NCBI GenBank assembly: GCA_945861155.1
Contig: CAMATN010000007.1
Location: 1 to 64,000 of the forward strand
Source: Rhizobium sp. Q54
GTDB taxonomy: Bacteria > Pseudomonadota > Alphaproteobacteria > ATCC43930 > CGMCC-115725
Length of the DNA: 64,000 nt
Direction: 5' to 3'
Shown: piece after piece, positions 63,733 through 64,000 of the stretch
Position numbering within the stretch: the first letter of the stretch is position 1
Layout: each line of letters opens with the position of its first letter
Made by a program: the position numbers and the translations under genes
The notes under the pieces: model-generated
What the model saw: only the letters and a program-made list of their open reading frames with translations
Told to the model about the DNA's origin: nothing
Database searches by the model: none

Positions 63733-64000
63733 ATGCGAACGCTTTCGCTGATTTGGCGCATCGCCATTGCGGTCTCGCTGTCGATTGCGTCGGTGCCCGT
63801 GTTCTCGGAGGCTGCGCGGGCGGAGGGGAATCTGACCGTTCTGAATTTCGCGGTAATGCGCAATGGCGAGCAGATCGGTACGAGTACGATCCGCCTGCAT
63901 CGCGACGGTCAACGGACCGTTGCGGAATTGGTGACCCAGGTGCAGGTCAAGATCGCCTCGATCACGGTTTACCGTCTCGATCAGCGCGAAACCGAGCATT
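63733..64000 (+). CDS. DUF6134-like exported protein, N-terminal part (runs off window)
   Basis: The first 89 codons of a protein with a signal peptide (LIWRIAIAVSLSIASVPVFSEAARA) and then LNFAVMRNGEQIGTSTIRLHRDGQRTVAELVTQVQVKIASITVYRLDQRETEH, resembling the start of DUF6134 proteins, where a VKI..I.VYR..H..E pattern is common. The location is periplasmic and the function unknown. ATG 63733 with GGGAGG upstream. The 3' end is beyond the window. Confidence 0.6.
   Translation, partial: MRTLSLIWRIAIAVSLSIASVPVFSEAARAEGNLTVLNFAVMRNGEQIGTSTIRLHRDGQRTVAELVTQVQVKIASITVYRLDQRETEH

Overview
The window is high-GC, almost fully coding bacterial DNA. It suggests a chromosome (or chromosome-sized contig) of a free-living alphaproteobacterium. 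The evidence is a PopZ (DUF2497) gene next to valS, the pcm-like/tolC/popZ/valS run, the folK/NYN/smpB/dapA/slt neighbourhood, an HpnN hopanoid transporter, and the remnant of an alphaproteobacterial-type dimeric isocitrate dehydrogenase. Order or genus cannot be fixed from sequence reading alone. No rRNA, tRNA, CRISPR array, prophage or transposase was seen. The mobile-looking DNA is short palindromic repeats of at least four families, placed between genes and, in one case, inside a gene.

Layout. 1-5 kb: 3' end of exonuclease III, PilZ protein, lysine 2,3-aminomutase family enzyme, BrnT/BrnA toxin-antitoxin pair. 2.4-13.8 kb (housekeeping core): valS, popZ, a TolC-family outer membrane protein, a PIMT-like methyltransferase, folK, a NYN-domain nuclease-like protein, a family 5 uracil-DNA glycosylase, smpB, dapA and a soluble lytic transglycosylase. 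14-17.4 kb: a two-subunit Rieske oxygenase, an AstE/aspartoacylase-like deacylase and a family 6 DNA glycosylase. 17.4-21.4 kb: two signalling genes, a frameshifted RpfC-like membrane protein whose phosphorelay residues are gone, and a hybrid histidine kinase with a degenerate receiver. 21.6-30.2 kb: amidohydrolase; an ABC exporter-like operon of two FtsX/DevC permeases plus an ATPase fused to a cyclic-nucleotide-binding domain; MmgE/PrpD protein, thiolase and UppP. 30.3-39.3 kb: a large amidase, a hydantoinase A/B operon with a DUF3617 protein inserted in it, and an acyl-CoA synthetase. 39.3-48 kb: small unknown proteins, SDR, monomeric isocitrate dehydrogenase with a remnant of the dimeric enzyme upstream, LOG hydrolase, LysM protein, and a DUF350/DUF1190/YgiC-like set. 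48-59 kb: HmgA-like dioxygenase, alpha/beta hydrolase, purM coupled to an Hpt protein, then a GntR regulator, formyl-CoA transferase and a two-gene NAD-linked molybdenum formate dehydrogenase. 59-64 kb: DUF3574 lipoprotein, acyltransferase 3, HpnN, and the start of a DUF6134-like protein.

The most unusual points are: (1) an apparent in-place replacement of dimeric by monomeric isocitrate dehydrogenase, with the first ~24 codons of the old gene still readable; (2) a neighbouring pair of signalling proteins in which both receivers, an HisKA and an Hpt domain have lost their phospho-accepting residues; (3) an ABC ATPase fused to a Crp-type cNMP domain; (4) palindromic repeats that were accommodated in frame inside an amidase gene and that bridge two formate dehydrogenase genes through an ORF overlapping both; (5) a cluster of DnaA-box-like 9-mers beside an AT-richer stretch near 44.1 kb. 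Several single-base frameshifts occur (near 19.3, 27.9 and 47.7 kb); they may be assembly errors or real decay.
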